Assembly: GCA_030141605.1 (NCBI GenBank)
Contig: JAQGDQ010001937.1
Coordinates: 1 to 20,123 of the forward strand
DNA: 20,123 nucleotides
Source: Tubiluchus corallicola
Taxonomy: Eukaryota > Priapulida > Priapulimorpha > Priapulimorphida > Tubiluchidae
Direction: 5' to 3'
A model generated the notes under the pieces. It was not told the origin of the DNA, did not search any database, and worked only from the letters and a program-made list of their open reading frames with translations. Below are positions 18,675 to 20,123 of the stretch, one piece after another; within the stretch, counting starts at the first letter, position 1; each line of letters starts with the position of its first letter. The position numbers were made by a program, and so were the translations under genes.

Positions 18675-19870
18675 TTTTTGAACTTGCAGTAAAAAAGATT
18701 GTGGATTAGAGATTGTTTAAAGTGTGTGCTTTTGTTATTGTTGCAAACCCGCCTGTAGATGGCAGTAGTATGTGATAGTATTTAATCTTGTTTATGTGAA
18801 TTAGTGTCAAAGCTGCTGAATATTTTGTTCATGTTTTGTACTTTGATTTGCTGTCAAAGAGATTATGGATTAGAGATTGTATCTATGTTTCAAAGTGTGT
18901 GCTTTTGTTATTGTTGCAAACCCGCCTGTAGATGGCAGTAGTATGTGATAGTATTTAATCTTGTTTATGTGAATTAGTGTCAAAGCTGCTGAATATTTTG
19001 TTCATGTTTTGTACTTTGATTTGCAGTCAAAGAGATTATGGATTAGAGATTGTATCTATGTTTCAAAGTGTGTGCTTTTGTTATTGTTGCAAACCCGCCT
19101 GTAGATGGCAGTAGTATGTGATAGTATTTAATCTTGTTTATGTGAATCAGTGTCAAAGCTGCTGAATATTTTGTTCGTGTTTTGTACTTTGATTTGCAGT
19201 CAAAGAGATTATGGATTAGAGATTGTATCTATGTTTCAAAGTGTGTGCTTTTGTTATTGTTGCAAACCCGCCTGTAGATGGCAGTAGTGCGTGGTTGTAT
19301 TTAATCACGTTTATGTGAATCAGTATCAAAGCTGCGGAATATTTTGTTCGTGTTTTGTACTGTCACTTGCAGTCAGAAAGATTATGGATTAAAGATTGTA
19401 TCCATGTTTCAAAGTGTGTGCTTTTGTTATTGTTGCAAACCCGCCTGTAGATGGCAGTAGTGTGTGATTGTATTTAATCACGTTTATGTGAATCAGTGCG
19501 GAAGGTGTTGAATATTTTGTTTGTGTTTTGTACTTTGACTGGCAGTCAAAGTGATTATGGATTAGAGATTGTATCCTTGTTTCAAAGTGTGTGCTTTTGT
19601 TATTGTTGCAAACCCGCCTGTAGATGGCAGTAGTGCTTGATTGTATTTAAACATGTTTATGTGAATCAGTATGAAAGCTGCCGAATATTTTGTTCATGTT
19701 TTGTACTTTGACTTGCAGTCAAATGGATCAAAGATTGTATCCTTGTTTCAAAGTGTGTGCTTTTGTTATTGTTGCAAACCCGCCTGTAGATGGCAGTAGT
19801 GCGTGATTGCATTTAATCACGTTTATGTGAATCAATATCAAAGTCATTAATATTTTTTTGCACTTTGGAC
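18675..19870. repeat. 173-bp tandem repeat, seven copies
   Basis: The marker gcaaacccgcctgtagatgg starts at 18743, 18916, 19089, 19262, 19435, 19608 and 19774: five intervals of exactly 173 bp and a last one of 166. Each unit contains gtgtgcttttgttattgttg, the CTCF-like tagatggcag, and ttttgtactttgacttgcag, which has the form of a splice acceptor on the plus strand. The array ends about 120 bp before the exon 2 acceptor. Confidence 0.98.
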
Positions 19871-19992
19871 GCATGAAGCTCCCATTAATTTCAATATCAT
19901 TATTTTGCAAGATACATCGCAGATAAACTTTGACAATTTAACACCCCTTAACTGGCTAATTGATGGATATTTGTTTGTTTTTGTTTATTTAG

Positions 19993-20070
19993 GTCGTACA
20001 GCAGTGCAGGAAGCTCTAAATCTAGCAAAAAAGAGCGTCACAAGATGATGAAATCAGAAGAGGAGGATGA
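19993..20070 (+). CDS. Unidentified gene, exon 2
   Basis: The acceptor tttatttag ends at 19992; the donor GTAAGT starts at 20071. Joined to exon 1 in phase 2 the 78 nt read K-SYSSAGSSKSSKKERHKM then MKSEEED and leave two bases (GA). The peptide is Ser/Lys-rich and then acidic, likely a disordered cytosolic region. The other two phases hit a stop (GTC GTA CAG ... TAA) or give no match to the phase of exon 1, which supports this model. The rest of the gene is outside the window. Confidence 0.72.
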
Positions 20071-20123
20071 GTAAGTTCAAGTAGCTGCCATGTTTTTTTT
20101 GATAAAAAATTATTTAATAATGA

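Larger units (their letters stand above)
14040..19992 (+). other. Intron 1 of the unidentified plus-strand gene (5,953 bp)
   Basis: Bounded by GTAAGT at 14040 and tttatttag at 19992. It is mostly repeats: a 45-bp array at its start, a 36/32-bp pyrimidine-rich array, a 180-bp duplication, a G-rich 93-bp array, a 106-bp array, LINE relics and a 173-bp array near its end. The remaining gaps (14176-14440, 14990-15455, 15821-15930, 16050-16500) show no exon I can support. Confidence 0.7.

Overview
The window looks like nuclear DNA of an animal, probably an invertebrate. It is AT-rich, its genes are split by GT-AG introns, it carries relics of non-LTR retrotransposons, and tandem repeats fill about a third of it. 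The one gene I can name is a phosphoglucomutase of the metazoan PGM1 type. I cannot fix the phylum; an arthropod is plausible.

Layout. Positions 1-9611 hold the 5' two thirds of the phosphoglucomutase gene on the minus strand. Seven coding exons (9611-9369, 7950-7788, 7090-7008, 6632-6452, 2809-2619, 1800-1646, 751-620) join in perfect phase to give 382 codons plus two bases. The phosphoserine loop, the metal loop and the sugar-binding loop are all present. The last ~180 residues lie outside the window. Positions 9613-13878 hold no recognised gene; they contain relics of mobile elements, several small tandem repeats and a candidate MITE. A second gene starts on the plus strand at 13879. Exon 1 (13879-14039) and exon 2 (19993-20070) encode a Ser-rich, then Lys/Glu-rich N-terminus that I do not recognise. 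They are separated by a 5.95-kb intron full of tandem arrays and LINE fragments.

The most striking observation is in phosphoglucomutase intron 4 (6451-2810). Both of its splice junctions have been amplified into tandem arrays. At the 5' end, a 59-bp unit (last 50 nt of exon 4 plus the first 9 nt of the intron, donor included) occurs 35 times. At the 3' end, a 45-bp unit (about 25 nt of intron 3' end with the acceptor plus about 20 nt of exon 5) occurs 17 times. The transcript therefore carries up to 35 near-identical donors followed by 17 near-identical acceptors. Using any extra donor shifts the frame and meets a stop. Using any extra acceptor would add in-frame 15-residue repeats. I know of no described system of this kind.

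Other arrays also sit near splice sites: a 45-bp repeat abutting the exon 1 donor of the plus-strand gene, and a 173-bp repeat ending about 120 bp before its exon 2 acceptor. CTCF-like 10-mers (YAGRKGGCRS) are clearly over-represented, and the 59-bp array adds 35 copies of a related AGGTGGCGC core. No rRNA, tRNA or CRISPR was seen.
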